From a virus: a stretch of DNA of 29,354 nucleotides. Where the stretch lies: positions 1 through 29,354 of the IMG/VR virus record IMGVR_UViG_3300027486_000021; one strand, 5' to 3'. Shown one piece after another: positions 9,335-18,453 of this stretch. Positions within the stretch are counted from its first letter, which is position 1. Every line of letters starts with the position of its first letter. The notes under the pieces are model-generated. The model had not been told where the DNA came from. It was given only the letters and a program-made list of their open reading frames with translations, and made no database searches. The position numbers were made by a program, and so were the translations under genes.

Positions 9335-10264
9335 TTATAGTTTTCTTAATTTACCTAATAATTCTTCATTTACCTTGAGGTGATCAATCAGAGCAAATGC
9401 AGCCTCGCTACCCGTCTGCGCTGACTCAAAGAATGGTGATTTCAACCACTTTGTTCCATCGCCTCTACGGTCGCGAATATACCACATTCCGTCTTCATTT
9501 TTGATAAAATTCTCACTTATCAGTCTGTTAACTAACTCGTGAACAGACTCTCCCTCTAAAGATGTTGTCTGTTGAGGTTTAGATGAGCCGATAATTTCGA
9601 ACGCGTTCTTTTTAAATGTCTCACTTCCGTTCTTGAGTGCGTCATGAAGAGCAACGCGGGTTTCTTCCTCAGTATGAAGTGGAGCCATTCCTAGGCCCTC
9701 TACAGTCTTTAGAATGGTTTTGTAATCCAAGTTGAAGTAAATAAGGTCTTCGAGTTCGCGAGCAGCCTTGGCTAGGCTGATTTTGCTCTTAGCCTCAATG
9801 TCTTTCTTCTCGTAATGGTATTTTACGCCCGGAGACTTATATAAGGATTTATTGTTTTCTACAATTGGGCATATATAATGTACGTAAAATAACAAGTCTT
9901 TTTGGTGAGGTTGAATGGTAAATCCATCCCCTATTTGTACCCTCATGTTTTGATAAGTAAAAACACCACCAATATTGCTAGGAGCAGAAGTTGTGTATAG
10001 CAAAGTGTATTCTGATTCTGTTTCTTTGTCGTAAAAATTTCCTCTAGACTTTATAGAAACAGCCCCAGGAGCCTGAATCATTAATATAGGGTCTGCCTCA
10101 GTGTTGTGGGTTGGTACTTTGTATGATTTTACTTTATACTCATCTTTAACACGAAGAACTACTGGGCGTTTTTCATTGAAAAAATACGGAAACTCAGTTC
10201 TTAATTCCTGTTCTGCCCATTCCGGAATATCTACAGGAGAGTTGTTGCTTAGATCAAATAACAT
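9335..10264 (-). CDS. Conserved-looking phage protein of unknown function, after the capsid gene (309 aa)
   Basis: I do not recognise a family. The protein has 309 residues, with an N-terminal region that starts MLFDLSNNSPVDIPEWA, a central beta-rich part, and a helical, charged second half (SLAKAARELEDLIYFNLDYK; HTEEETRVALHDALKNGSET). No membrane segment, signal peptide or catalytic motif is visible. It lies between the major capsid gene (with a terminator between them) and the large appendage-like protein, so a virion or assembly role is likely. Being downstream of the capsid terminator, it should be made at lower level than the capsid. The stop lies four bases before the next start. The start codon follows an A-rich stretch, typical of Bacteroidota. 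Confidence 0.7.
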   Translation of the reverse strand: MLFDLSNNSPVDIPEWAEQELRTEFPYFFNEKRPVVLRVKDEYKVKSYKVPTHNTEADPILMIQAPGAVSIKSRGNFYDKETESEYTLLYTTSAPSNIGGVFTYQNMRVQIGDGFTIQPHQKDLLFYVHYICPIVENNKSLYKSPGVKYHYEKKDIEAKSKISLAKAARELEDLIYFNLDYKTILKTVEGLGMAPLHTEEETRVALHDALKNGSETFKKNAFEIIGSSKPQQTTSLEGESVHELVNRLISENFIKNEDGMWYIRDRRGDGTKWLKSPFFESAQTGSEAAFALIDHLKVNEELLGKLRKL

Positions 10265-10285
10265 ATCGTTTTATTTTTTTGTTTG

Positions 10286-10314
10286 TGAAAAATAGGGAGA
10301 GGTTTCCCCCTCCC
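10286..10314 (-). terminator. Intrinsic terminator after the major capsid gene
   Basis: On the minus strand the bases 10314 to 10295 fold into an eight-bp GC-rich stem (GGGAGGGG / CCTCTCCC with one G-U pair) closed by a GAAA tetraloop of the GNRA type. It is followed by a run of TATTTTT. It starts 20 bases past the capsid stop codon and so ends the abundant capsid transcript or reduces read-through to the tail genes. Confidence 0.75.
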
Positions 10315-10333
10315 CATTTTGAATTTACTAAGA

Positions 10334-11773
10334 TTATGCTGTGAACAAACCGTACTTGTTAGCGTTTACAAACTTGTAAGCTACTTCAGATACGATGTGA
10401 ACACCGAGTTGCCATACATCAGTCTTGTTAGCTGCTGCACGACCACCTGTTTGCCACATATTCATGAATGCACCTGGCTTGTGGCACAGACGAACATACT
10501 TACCCATGTTACCAATACCATCGTCAACACCTCCATTGGTACTCAATGGAATGAAGAACGCATAGTTTTTCCAAGCGTTATCAGCAGCAGTAGATCCAAC
10601 ACCAAGCATGGTTGGGTTGTCGAAGATACCCATACGAACAAATCCAAAGTTCTTGTTATTGAACACGAGGTTGTTGAATGAGAAAGTCTTGCTCATCAAA
10701 TCAGCATAAGCACCTTCACCCCAGAAGGTCTTCTCCATCTGAACCTTGTTAACGGTTACGTTCAAGTTCAATGGGTTGTTGGTTGTTTGTGTTTGACCTG
10801 TTCCAAACATATTTGTCTCCATCAATTGCTGCATGAATCCACTAGCCCAAACCATGTAGTTCTTTACAGAACCATCTTGTGAGGTCAAAGCCTGCTCCAT
10901 TGCATAGAAGTCAGTAACATCAGGAGTACCACCAGTTGGAACCACAGTGTTCAAACCACCACCGTTAGTGTTAGATCCGCTGTTACGAATCGCATTCTCC
11001 AAACCTTGAGTAGTTTGGAACGAAGTAGCAGACAAACCAGTGTTGTAACCGGTAGCAGTAGATGGAACGCCAGTGAAGAAAGTGTTTACCAAGGCAACCT
11101 GGTGTTCACGCTGCAAATAGATGATGTCGCGTGAGTTAGAGTATGGAGTTTGAACTCCGTTCTCCAACTGTGAATACCAAAGTTGGTTGTAAAGAGCTTC
11201 TGAACTAGAAGTAGTATCGTTACGGAAAGTCTGCAAAGGAGAAGTCTTAACCGTATCGAATGTGAACTTAGAAGCGTAAGCACCACCGTTCTCAGGAGCT
11301 GAGTTACCTACGTAGAACATCAATCCAGCAGGAGCAGCAGCGCCTGTTGTGATCAACGCAGCCATGGTAACCGTGTTGGCAGCAGACTTAGCTGTGATCT
11401 GGTACAAAGCACCAGTGCTTGCGTCTCTCCAAATGTCACCAATTGCTGGCCAAGAATAGTCAACACCACCAACAGTTTGAACGTTTGCAGCATCCAAAGT
11501 TACTGTGTACGGGCCTGCGCCGGTAGCTGTTACAGTAATTGGAGCTTCCATACGAGTCAACTCAAACCAACGAACTTTAGGGTTCTTCGCGATTTCGCGG
11601 TTACCCACAGCGTTCATGATTTGGTTCATCGCATCAAAATATTCATCACCAAAAGGAAGATATGCTACCGCATCGAAATCTTCCATGATTGCATCCCAGT
11701 TGTTCTGGATGCCCCCAAAGGTCATCGCACCCGTACTTAACGGATTGATGGTGGGACTCTGTACAAATGCCAT
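10334..11773 (-). CDS. Major capsid protein (479 aa)
   Basis: A 479-residue protein directly downstream of the scaffold gene and two genes downstream of the portal, the standard place for the major capsid protein. Length is typical of HK97-fold capsid proteins of podoviruses without a cleaved N-arm. The N-terminal part is helical and acidic (NWDAIMEDFDAVAYLPFGDE, YFDAMNQIMNAVGNREI) and is followed by a domain that looks like an inserted beta region (ITVTATGAGPYTVTLDAANV), rich in Ala, Gly, Asn and Thr as are abundant virion proteins. The start has a strongly A/T-rich leader (AAAAAAATTTAATAAA before the ATG), consistent with strong initiation in Bacteroidota, and a GNRA-loop terminator follows the stop. 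The fold itself cannot be confirmed by eye, so the call rests on synteny and size. Confidence 0.85.
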   Translation of the reverse strand: MAFVQSPTINPLSTGAMTFGGIQNNWDAIMEDFDAVAYLPFGDEYFDAMNQIMNAVGNREIAKNPKVRWFELTRMEAPITVTATGAGPYTVTLDAANVQTVGGVDYSWPAIGDIWRDASTGALYQITAKSAANTVTMAALITTGAAAPAGLMFYVGNSAPENGGAYASKFTFDTVKTSPLQTFRNDTTSSSEALYNQLWYSQLENGVQTPYSNSRDIIYLQREHQVALVNTFFTGVPSTATGYNTGLSATSFQTTQGLENAIRNSGSNTNGGGLNTVVPTGGTPDVTDFYAMEQALTSQDGSVKNYMVWASGFMQQLMETNMFGTGQTQTTNNPLNLNVTVNKVQMEKTFWGEGAYADLMSKTFSFNNLVFNNKNFGFVRMGIFDNPTMLGVGSTAADNAWKNYAFFIPLSTNGGVDDGIGNMGKYVRLCHKPGAFMNMWQTGGRAAANKTDVWQLGVHIVSEVAYKFVNANKYGLFTA

Positions 11774-11798
11774 TTTATTAAATTTTTTTAATGGTTAA

Positions 11799-12860
11799 TT
11801 ATGATTTTAGCGCCTGTGACGGGAAAGGAATGCCTCGCTCCATGAGATCTCTTTGAGCGGCAGTCAATCCTTTTTGATCAACAGCTGTTTTGCCTACACG
11901 GTTTGGCGTTTTAGGCTGACCGTTGTAAACTTCTTTTACCACCTTTTTTTCGGTTTGAGCCGTAAGTGATTTAGCTATTTGAACTCCGAGATCCCCAGAC
12001 TGAACCTTATGAATGAGGACTTGGTTCGTTAACCATTCACGTACCGCTTGTTTACCTTCCTTTGTGGTAGTATCAAAGGCTTGACCTAAGTAACCTGCAT
12101 ACTGCGACTTCAAAATCGATTCGACCTCTTCGTTTGAAACTTGTAACGAAACTTCCGTATCGCCGAATTTGTATGGGACCTCCTTTAGCTGCTTGGCGTA
12201 GGTCTCTGCCTCGGCAAGTGCTATAGACTGTCTTTCCGCAATCTGTTTTTCTGTTTGGCTCTTTAGCTCTTTCGCAAAGGTATAAGGATTTTTCACTGTT
12301 TCAACATCTTTTTTAGTCTTTTCAATCATTTCGATTGCGTCGATTGCATCAGACTTTAAAAGGGCTGTAGCATAATACTCACCTTCTCCTAAGTTATATT
12401 TTTCACGAATGGCCTCCTCAATAGTTGACTGGCCAAGTCGCTTGAATTTATCTGGATTCTTTACTGCCTCCGCAAGCACCAATGCCTTGAGCGGATCTTC
12501 CATCAAACTGTCCGGGTTAGAGGAAACGATTTGATTCGCTATAGACGAGTTAATACCCTTTTTACCAAAGGCCACAATCGTCTTAGCTTCCTCGATTCCG
12601 CCAAATGGATCATCAGCATCTTGCAACAAAGCAAGACCTTCTTCTATTTCGCGTTGCTTATGATTTAACTCATCTGAAAGGTTCTTGTATGAACGAAGCT
12701 GTTCAAACTCACTCTTAAAGGAGTCCTCATTGTCGTAACCATAAGCAGCAAACCAAGGACTTTCCTGTGGCGCTACTTCTTCATTAACCTGTTCGTTTAC
12801 CTGATTGGTTACTTGTTCGTTAACCAATTCTTCTTGATTGTTCAATTCGTTGTTTTCCAT
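11799..12860 (-). CDS. Scaffolding protein (353 aa)
   Basis: A highly charged, helical, cysteine-free 353-residue protein lying between portal and major capsid genes, where scaffold proteins are normally coded. The first 30 residues are Glu/Gln/Asn-rich with a repeated NEQV-type unit (QVTNQVNEQVNEEVAPQE). The middle has long predicted coiled-coil segments (KNLSDELNHKQREIEEGLAL, EMIEKTKKDVETVKN, KSQTEKQIAERQSIALAEAE). The basic C-terminus (RDLMERGIPFPSQALKS) would bind the capsid protein, as in other scaffolds. It is lost or proteolysed during capsid maturation in known families; no protease is visible in the window. Confidence comes from composition and location, not from a motif. Confidence 0.8.
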   Translation of the reverse strand: MENNELNNQEELVNEQVTNQVNEQVNEEVAPQESPWFAAYGYDNEDSFKSEFEQLRSYKNLSDELNHKQREIEEGLALLQDADDPFGGIEEAKTIVAFGKKGINSSIANQIVSSNPDSLMEDPLKALVLAEAVKNPDKFKRLGQSTIEEAIREKYNLGEGEYYATALLKSDAIDAIEMIEKTKKDVETVKNPYTFAKELKSQTEKQIAERQSIALAEAETYAKQLKEVPYKFGDTEVSLQVSNEEVESILKSQYAGYLGQAFDTTTKEGKQAVREWLTNQVLIHKVQSGDLGVQIAKSLTAQTEKKVVKEVYNGQPKTPNRVGKTAVDQKGLTAAQRDLMERGIPFPSQALKS

Positions 12861-12865
12861 ATGTT

Positions 12866-15262
12866 TTATACTCTACCTGTTATTTCATTTCCCATTTGAG
12901 CTTCGAGGGTTGCCTCAAGCTGTATTTGTTCCAATACTTGTTTTCCTTTCAATAACTGAACCTGATAGTTTGAATCAGCTTTAATCTTGGCCATCTCCTG
13001 TTCCTTCATAAGTTCCATGTTAGCCATCTCACGCTGTTTCATGATTTCAATCTGAGCAAGCTGCATTGCAGTTTGACGTTTAGCCTCCTCAGTCATAAGT
13101 GCAGACTGTTGCTGACCTTGAATTGTCTGCTGCAACATCATTTGTGCGTGTTGTTCCTCGCGCTGACGGGCTTCCGTCTCTTCAGTAGCCATGAACCAAA
13201 GCGCTTCATCAACATCTCCATTCTTCAAAAGCTGGGCTACACGCTCTACGCTTGAAGGACTTAATAAAACGGCTCCATCCTTAGTTGGCATTTGAGACAT
13301 CTGTATGGCACGTTGAAGAATAGCGCTCTTTTCTTTTTCGTTTGGAAGGACCTTGCAAGTAATAGCTAATTGATCTAATGATAAGCCCTCAAGTTCATCA
13401 AGTGCATTAACCATAGTTTCACCAATAACGCTTTCATAAAACTCTCGAATCTTAGGGTCATATTCAATATCTATTCGAGCCTGGTGAATGATTCTCTCAC
13501 CAAGTTTCTGTTTGAATTGACGCTCAGACTCGCGAAGAGGCCAGTTGGCATGATTTCCGGCAACGTAATCTGCCTCCATTACTCCAACTAATCGTTCCGC
13601 CGATTGATCTGGGCTTGCGGCCATCGCATCCGGAATACCCATAAGATCCTTAATCATCATTTGAATGTTTGCTATTTGAGCAAGCCATTCTTGACCCTGT
13701 GGACCAAGACCATTATCCATCTCAACAAGGGGTTGAGATACGTACTTACCTGTTGCCGCATTAAACTTAGTAGCAACAATCTGAATACCGTTCTGACGGT
13801 GGATGTGCATGAGGTCGAACAAGTCGTACTCTACACCTCCAATCTTGATGTTGGCGGCTTCGCCCACATCAATTCTATATCCTTTTGGAGCAGCAGCCCA
13901 TACCGCCGCACGTAATTTCAATACCGCAAACATCAAATCATCAAGCAATCCCTTCACGCTGCGTGTAGGAGATTGTCCGTTGATTCGATGAATTACATAT
14001 GAACTCATTGGAGAAAGGCCCTTCTGCATTTGGTTAGGCTTCTTCTTCCACTCGTAAATGCGATCTTGACCGGTTCCTGAGATGATATAAGAACCCTCAT
14101 ACCAATAATTACAAGAAACTTCGTCGTAGGTATCGTTTGGGTTCTTCTTCTTTTCTTCTACCGGCTTATTATTACGGATGTAACTTCCATAACCCTGCTT
14201 ATTTACACGCTCTACATACTGCTTGTAGTCGGTAGACAAATACTCAAACTTCAAAACATAAACCTTGAAATCCATCCACACCCAACGATTTGTAGTGGAG
14301 TCCTTGCGTTCAAAGGCCCACTGAGGGATGGTTGATACGTTCGTTTGATAAGGCACATATGATTTAGCCATAGCTTGAATCTGCGCCTCATTAAATCCAG
14401 CATCTATAAGTTTATCAAAAATAGACTGTATAGTTTCCGCCTCAATATGACCAATAGCAACAGGCTCCTCTTGGTTGTCTTCATTCCAAAGCATAACCAT
14501 TCGAGCAGGGTCAACATATTGAAACTTAACTTGACCGGTAATAGGGTCGTTGTAAATCTTTGCTGCACGGAAATGGAAGTCAATTGCATCGCGATTGAAC
14601 TCCATTCGCTCTCCAGCCCAGTTAGAGGCCCTGAAGCCTGATTCAGCAAGTTTTTCCAAGGCTACCTCATACTTGCTTTTGAAAAAACCTAAACGATCCG
14701 CCATTTCAAGCATGGTCTCGTCTTTGGGTACAAAAGGCAACTTGAACTCAGGAAGACCAAGCTCTCGTGCTAAAGGGTTTGTATAATTCGCCTTAGCGTA
14801 CAAATCGTATTTTTTACGCTTCTTTTTATTGATGATGTTTTTATCAAGAGAAACACAATCAAGTTTATAATCGTTATCTGAAAGAATTGATAGAAGAACA
14901 TTCGATAGTTTTCGCATTGGAGAGAAAATGTCATAACTAATGTTAGCCATGGCCTTTCTCTGAGCCTTACTCATTCCCTTGGAAGTACCATTTGCTTCGT
15001 TTTGACTTATCCCCTTCGTGCCGATGGGAGATCCGTTGGTAAACCAGTTTTTGTATTTTTCTTGGGACTGATTGCCCGCACCGTAGTTTCTAGTTTCCTG
15101 CATTTCAGGAAGTTGAGTATACGTAAAATATGTTCCTCCTGCACAAAAACGAGTATATAAAGCACGAGCAACTCGCAAGCCGTATTCTGGCTTTAGTTTA
15201 TCAACCTCCGGAATGTTGTCGTTTGGGAACAACATACTACCAAGTATCTGTGGTAATATCAT
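12866..15262 (-). CDS. Portal protein (798 aa)
   Basis: The 798-residue protein lies between large terminase and scaffold, as portals do. It has a long N-terminal arm, a wing region with DPITGQVKFQYVDPARMVML, a central helical stem (SVKGLLDDLMFAVLKLRAAV), a conserved-looking segment MMIKDLMGIPDAMAASPDQS and a very long Gln/Met/Glu-rich C-terminal helix from about residue 690 (EETEARQREEQHAQMMLQQT and onward). The last matches the barrel helix of large portals of T7-, P22- and crAss-like podoviruses. Portal forms the dodecameric ring at one vertex that docks terminase and through which DNA passes. The start at 15262 gives MILPQILGSM; a later Met at residue 10 is possible. Length is above the 500-700 range of small portals and fits crAss-like ones. 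Confidence 0.88.
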   Translation of the reverse strand: MILPQILGSMLFPNDNIPEVDKLKPEYGLRVARALYTRFCAGGTYFTYTQLPEMQETRNYGAGNQSQEKYKNWFTNGSPIGTKGISQNEANGTSKGMSKAQRKAMANISYDIFSPMRKLSNVLLSILSDNDYKLDCVSLDKNIINKKKRKKYDLYAKANYTNPLARELGLPEFKLPFVPKDETMLEMADRLGFFKSKYEVALEKLAESGFRASNWAGERMEFNRDAIDFHFRAAKIYNDPITGQVKFQYVDPARMVMLWNEDNQEEPVAIGHIEAETIQSIFDKLIDAGFNEAQIQAMAKSYVPYQTNVSTIPQWAFERKDSTTNRWVWMDFKVYVLKFEYLSTDYKQYVERVNKQGYGSYIRNNKPVEEKKKNPNDTYDEVSCNYWYEGSYIISGTGQDRIYEWKKKPNQMQKGLSPMSSYVIHRINGQSPTRSVKGLLDDLMFAVLKLRAAVWAAAPKGYRIDVGEAANIKIGGVEYDLFDLMHIHRQNGIQIVATKFNAATGKYVSQPLVEMDNGLGPQGQEWLAQIANIQMMIKDLMGIPDAMAASPDQSAERLVGVMEADYVAGNHANWPLRESERQFKQKLGERIIHQARIDIEYDPKIREFYESVIGETMVNALDELEGLSLDQLAITCKVLPNEKEKSAILQRAIQMSQMPTKDGAVLLSPSSVERVAQLLKNGDVDEALWFMATEETEARQREEQHAQMMLQQTIQGQQQSALMTEEAKRQTAMQLAQIEIMKQREMANMELMKEQEMAKIKADSNYQVQLLKGKQVLEQIQLEATLEAQMGNEITGRV

Positions 15263-15268
15263 ATCTTA

Positions 15269-15295
15269 CAAATTTAGTTTACCAGCACAAATGTA
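15269..15295 (-). promoter_or_regulatory. Possible weak promoter elements before the portal gene
   Basis: The 63-base gap between the portal start and the terminase stop contains two -7-like octamers on the minus strand: TACATTTG (15288-15295) and TAAATTTG (15269-15276). Neither has a TTG at the usual 19-21 base distance, so at best this is a weak promoter or one that needs an activator. The gap is the only clear non-coding space in the terminase-portal-scaffold run. Confidence 0.3.
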
Positions 15296-15325
15296 GTAAA
15301 TTTTTCATTAAATAGTTGAAAACAA

Positions 15326-17788
15326 TCATGCTACATCAAACATTGTAAAACCTCCCTTTATCTCTATGGGTTGATATACCTCCTTGTAAAGGTCTGGCAT
15401 CCTGCTTTTTATAGCCCTCATACACCATCCGGTAGCTGCACACAAGTCATGGTTAGTCAAGTCATCAAGACCTCTCATTTGACTCCATTCCTCAACTATC
15501 TCCCACATTTTCACATACTTAACATTGTTATTAAAAAATGTCATAATGTCTCCAGCCATTTCGTTTTTTTCTGCTTCGCCAGCCCAAACACCAGGTCTAC
15601 CCTCCTGCTTACCATCAGAACCCAAATCCTTCAAAAGATAACCATCAAATCCATTGTCTCTAAAATATTCAACAAGGGCTTCTCCATCTGGCCATTCAGG
15701 GTAAACGTATGCCCCAAGAAATATTGCCGCCTTTAGCCATTCCTCGTGATATTCAGCCTTGTCTTCAGTTTGTCTATTGTAAATCAGTATCCAATCATTG
15801 CTAATCCATTCGTTTCTTGGCTTGGTGTCTGGATCGACTTGACTATCTCGTTTATAGAAAACCGCTGCCGCCGCATTTGACTTCTTTTTTCCTACCGTGT
15901 TTCTTTTATGGAACTTTACCGGGTCACAGCAAAGGAAATACTTATTCATTACCGAAGGATCCGGAGCGTATATTGGCCCCCTTTCTTTTGGAGGTATGTA
16001 TCCTTCTTCTGCTGTTACAACTGTTCTTCTGTTTCTTTGATCCTGTGGTGGCAAGTAGGTCATGGTCCAACTTCCCTTGGGATCATTGTCTACATAAACA
16101 TCCCCTCCAAATTTATCTCCAATCCACTTGAAGTTTATCTTGGTACTTATTGGGGTTCTTGAAAACTTCAGTTCAGATATGCGATCACGCATCTTTTCGA
16201 TGGGCATACCCATGTCTTTGGGTATTACAGCAAACGCTTGCTTCCAACTCATTGGAAAGTTCTGCTGTAACTTAATCAGCTTTTGCCATTCTCTTTTACG
16301 TTCGAAGTAATCGGCCTGGTTTAGAAGATAAGACTTTGCTCCCTTGGTAATCCATTTGCCCTCGTTAGACATTACAGGCTCCTTGGGGTCGTCGATAATG
16401 CTCGCACCGTATTCGTCGATATATCCTTCTACCGCATAGTATCCAGGTAGGAAGAAATTAATTAGTCCAGAAGGAGTAGTTCCGTTCTCGTTACGGTCAG
16501 AGAAGTGCGAGTCATTGGCAATATCAAAGAACTGCGCTCCACCTCCTGTATCCATGTCGCCAACGGTAGATGGCATGATGCAGAAACCTCGGATGTTTTC
16601 CCCGCGCTCGATGGCGGGTTTCATCGTGTTGTACCACCACGTCGGAATGTTTTGGTCCGCCGCCTTTGCGTCCGTTTTTTTCGCTGGCTCGTCACGGTAA
16701 ACAAATGCGATTTCCGCTTCTCCATCCGCCGCTTTTTCCGTTGACGGGAGTGGCGTAATGAAGCACTCCATTTGTTCGGGGACAATTCCAGCCCTTGCTG
16801 CTGATGCGATTGCTCCTTCATACTGAAAACGCAAACCCTCCTTCGCCTCTATTCGACCACGATAGTGCGGACGAAAGAAGAAGGGAAGTTTGCTTACAGG
16901 TGTTTGAATTTGTTTTATAAATATCTTATTTACTGCCTGATCCTCATTCATCGCTTGGATGATAAAGGTTTGATCCGGCATATTGAGTGTTCCCCAAGTG
17001 CAGAAGCAACAAGCAATTGCTGTTTTGGCAATACGACGTCCAGATACAAAGTTAATTCCGTGAACGGTCCTTTTTCCTTTGCCTACAGTGACATTTACGT
17101 TTGGCTCAACATAGTATTCAAAGCCTTGTTCATTCATGTCGTCTACAACACTTTTGACGTCTTGATTTGAATACCTTGTCTTTACTACGCCATCTTCTCT
17201 ATACAATATCTTGTGTTTGTAAAATGCATCCTCTGTCGTGTATGCGTACATAAACAAATGAAACATTTTGCGCTGGTAATCGCGGTAGTCTGGCCTATTG
17301 TTGTTCTTTCCAAAGTTCTTTACCGTCCAAAAGTTTAGAAAAAAATAATTTGCTCCGTTTAAATACACAGGCTTTCCCTTTATGAAACACCAATACCCAA
17401 CGTATCTGCGTTTGATTTGGAGTTTGATCCATTCAATCTCCATTGCATAATACTTCTGATGAGACTCAATCTCCTCGTAAATGTCCTCAAGCCTCACGTC
17501 TCCAACTTCCTTGTACTTAGACTTGTTGGTTGCATGTTTCTTATTGAAAACAACCTCATAGATGAGTTTTATCTTTTCAGGAATTTCTTGATAGGTAAAC
17601 TTTTGGTCCTTAGGGTTCAATCCATATCCATCAACATAAGTTAGGGCTTCTTCTCTACTTACTTCTCTCTTTAATTGGCGGGAATACCACTCCTCAAGGC
17701 GTGGAAGAGGAATGCGGATGGTATCTAATTCATCGTCATCCTCATGGAATGAAACGTATTTATCTTCCTCCTCGTATTCGTACTTCAT
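15326..17788 (-). CDS. terL: Terminase large subunit (820 aa)
   Basis: The DNA-packaging motor: an ATPase that pumps DNA through the portal and a nuclease that cuts the concatemer. The ATPase part shows a Walker A-like loop at residues 249-256 (SGRRIAKT), a Walker B at 360-367 (IAFVYRDE) with the catalytic Glu, and a coupling motif around 403-416 (CIMPSTVGDMDTGG). The RNase H-like nuclease begins near 617 (YFLCCDPV, Asp 622), with further acidic residues near 698-703 (PEWPDGE) and Asp 781 (LTNHDLCAATGW). Walker A has Ala where the usual Gly precedes Lys. The protein is longer than the usual 500-750, mainly from about 130 extra N-terminal residues. It lies upstream of portal, and its start is next to a 15-bp tandem duplication. 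Confidence 0.93.
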   Translation of the reverse strand: MKYEYEEEDKYVSFHEDDDELDTIRIPLPRLEEWYSRQLKREVSREEALTYVDGYGLNPKDQKFTYQEIPEKIKLIYEVVFNKKHATNKSKYKEVGDVRLEDIYEEIESHQKYYAMEIEWIKLQIKRRYVGYWCFIKGKPVYLNGANYFFLNFWTVKNFGKNNNRPDYRDYQRKMFHLFMYAYTTEDAFYKHKILYREDGVVKTRYSNQDVKSVVDDMNEQGFEYYVEPNVNVTVGKGKRTVHGINFVSGRRIAKTAIACCFCTWGTLNMPDQTFIIQAMNEDQAVNKIFIKQIQTPVSKLPFFFRPHYRGRIEAKEGLRFQYEGAIASAARAGIVPEQMECFITPLPSTEKAADGEAEIAFVYRDEPAKKTDAKAADQNIPTWWYNTMKPAIERGENIRGFCIMPSTVGDMDTGGGAQFFDIANDSHFSDRNENGTTPSGLINFFLPGYYAVEGYIDEYGASIIDDPKEPVMSNEGKWITKGAKSYLLNQADYFERKREWQKLIKLQQNFPMSWKQAFAVIPKDMGMPIEKMRDRISELKFSRTPISTKINFKWIGDKFGGDVYVDNDPKGSWTMTYLPPQDQRNRRTVVTAEEGYIPPKERGPIYAPDPSVMNKYFLCCDPVKFHKRNTVGKKKSNAAAAVFYKRDSQVDPDTKPRNEWISNDWILIYNRQTEDKAEYHEEWLKAAIFLGAYVYPEWPDGEALVEYFRDNGFDGYLLKDLGSDGKQEGRPGVWAGEAEKNEMAGDIMTFFNNNVKYVKMWEIVEEWSQMRGLDDLTNHDLCAATGWCMRAIKSRMPDLYKEVYQPIEIKGGFTMFDVA

Positions 17789-17811
17789 GGTATAATACTT
17801 TATGGTATAAT
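17782..17811 (-). repeat. 15-bp tandem duplication at the terminase start
   Basis: On the minus strand two adjacent 15-mers, ATTATACCATAAAGT (17811-17797) and ATTATACCATGAAGT (17796-17782), differ at one base. The first holds the TAA stop of the upstream gene, the second holds the ATG of terminase. With a G in the first copy the stop would be TGA overlapping an ATG, as at neighbouring junctions in this operon. Confidence 0.85.
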
Positions 17812-18453
17812 CTCCGGGAATATTTCTTTCTTCTCACGCCATATACGAGAGTAGTGTTCAGGCTGTATGCCTAAGTTCTCTGCACGAACCGAAAACGTAA
17901 TTGCCTTCTGTAAGGTAATGCTAACCTCATCATTCATAATTCGTGTCCGAGCATCCACAAGGGTCTGCCTCCAACTCTCAAGACCCGCCTGAAAGTTCTT
18001 ATCGTCGTTTGATCTGTCTACGGGTTGAGTCAACAGCGCCCTCTGCAAGGCGGCTATTCGGATATCAGCCGTACTCATAATGGAATAATCTTCCGAACAC
18101 TGTAAACGAGTAAAGGTAATGTAGCGCTCCACCGCCCAGTCCACATTCATCATGCAGAGCTGGGCGTACCCGTTTTCCATATCCGTATCATCAACCATGA
18201 TGTTGAGTTTGTTCAGCGTATATCGTTTGCGCTGATTGATGTCCGGATACGCATCTTTAACGGGAGTACCTGGAGCGAACATATATATTAGATAGCGTAC
18301 AACCTTGTCAGCGCTAACCCCTTCAGGAAGGTCGTCAGACCTGTCGAGAATATGGGCTTGACTAGCCAGGTCCGAGAAGCGGTAAATCACCGACTCGTCA
18401 TCCGGGATGCCTTCAATGTTGTACGATATTTTACTAAAGTCAAGTTTTATCAT
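17800..18453 (-). CDS. Unknown protein directly upstream of terminase (217 aa)
   Basis: I do not recognise a family. The protein has 217 residues, is mostly helical and charged, and contains an aromatic-rich middle (NVDWAVERYITFTRLQCSED) and a Thr/Arg-rich helix (WRQTLVDARTRIMNDEVSIT). It starts MIKLDFSKISYNIEGIPDDE. It has no visible helix-turn-helix, zinc site or membrane segment. Its start overlaps the stop of the upstream gene by four bases (ATGA), and its TAA stop lies just before terminase within a tandem duplication. A gene immediately before terL is often the small terminase subunit; that is possible here by position only, and no DNA-binding fold can be pointed to. Confidence 0.7.
   Translation of the reverse strand: MIKLDFSKISYNIEGIPDDESVIYRFSDLASQAHILDRSDDLPEGVSADKVVRYLIYMFAPGTPVKDAYPDINQRKRYTLNKLNIMVDDTDMENGYAQLCMMNVDWAVERYITFTRLQCSEDYSIMSTADIRIAALQRALLTQPVDRSNDDKNFQAGLESWRQTLVDARTRIMNDEVSITLQKAITFSVRAENLGIQPEHYSRIWREKKEIFPEIIP

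Noticed and set aside
12775-12822. Short tandem DNA repeat in the scaffold N-terminus as a regulatory repeat
   Set aside because: It is in frame and encodes a repeated NEQV-type peptide, so it is explained as protein repeat.
15371-15736. 121-codon plus-strand frame inside terminase
   Set aside because: It is a shadow of the terminase nuclease domain with no coding features.
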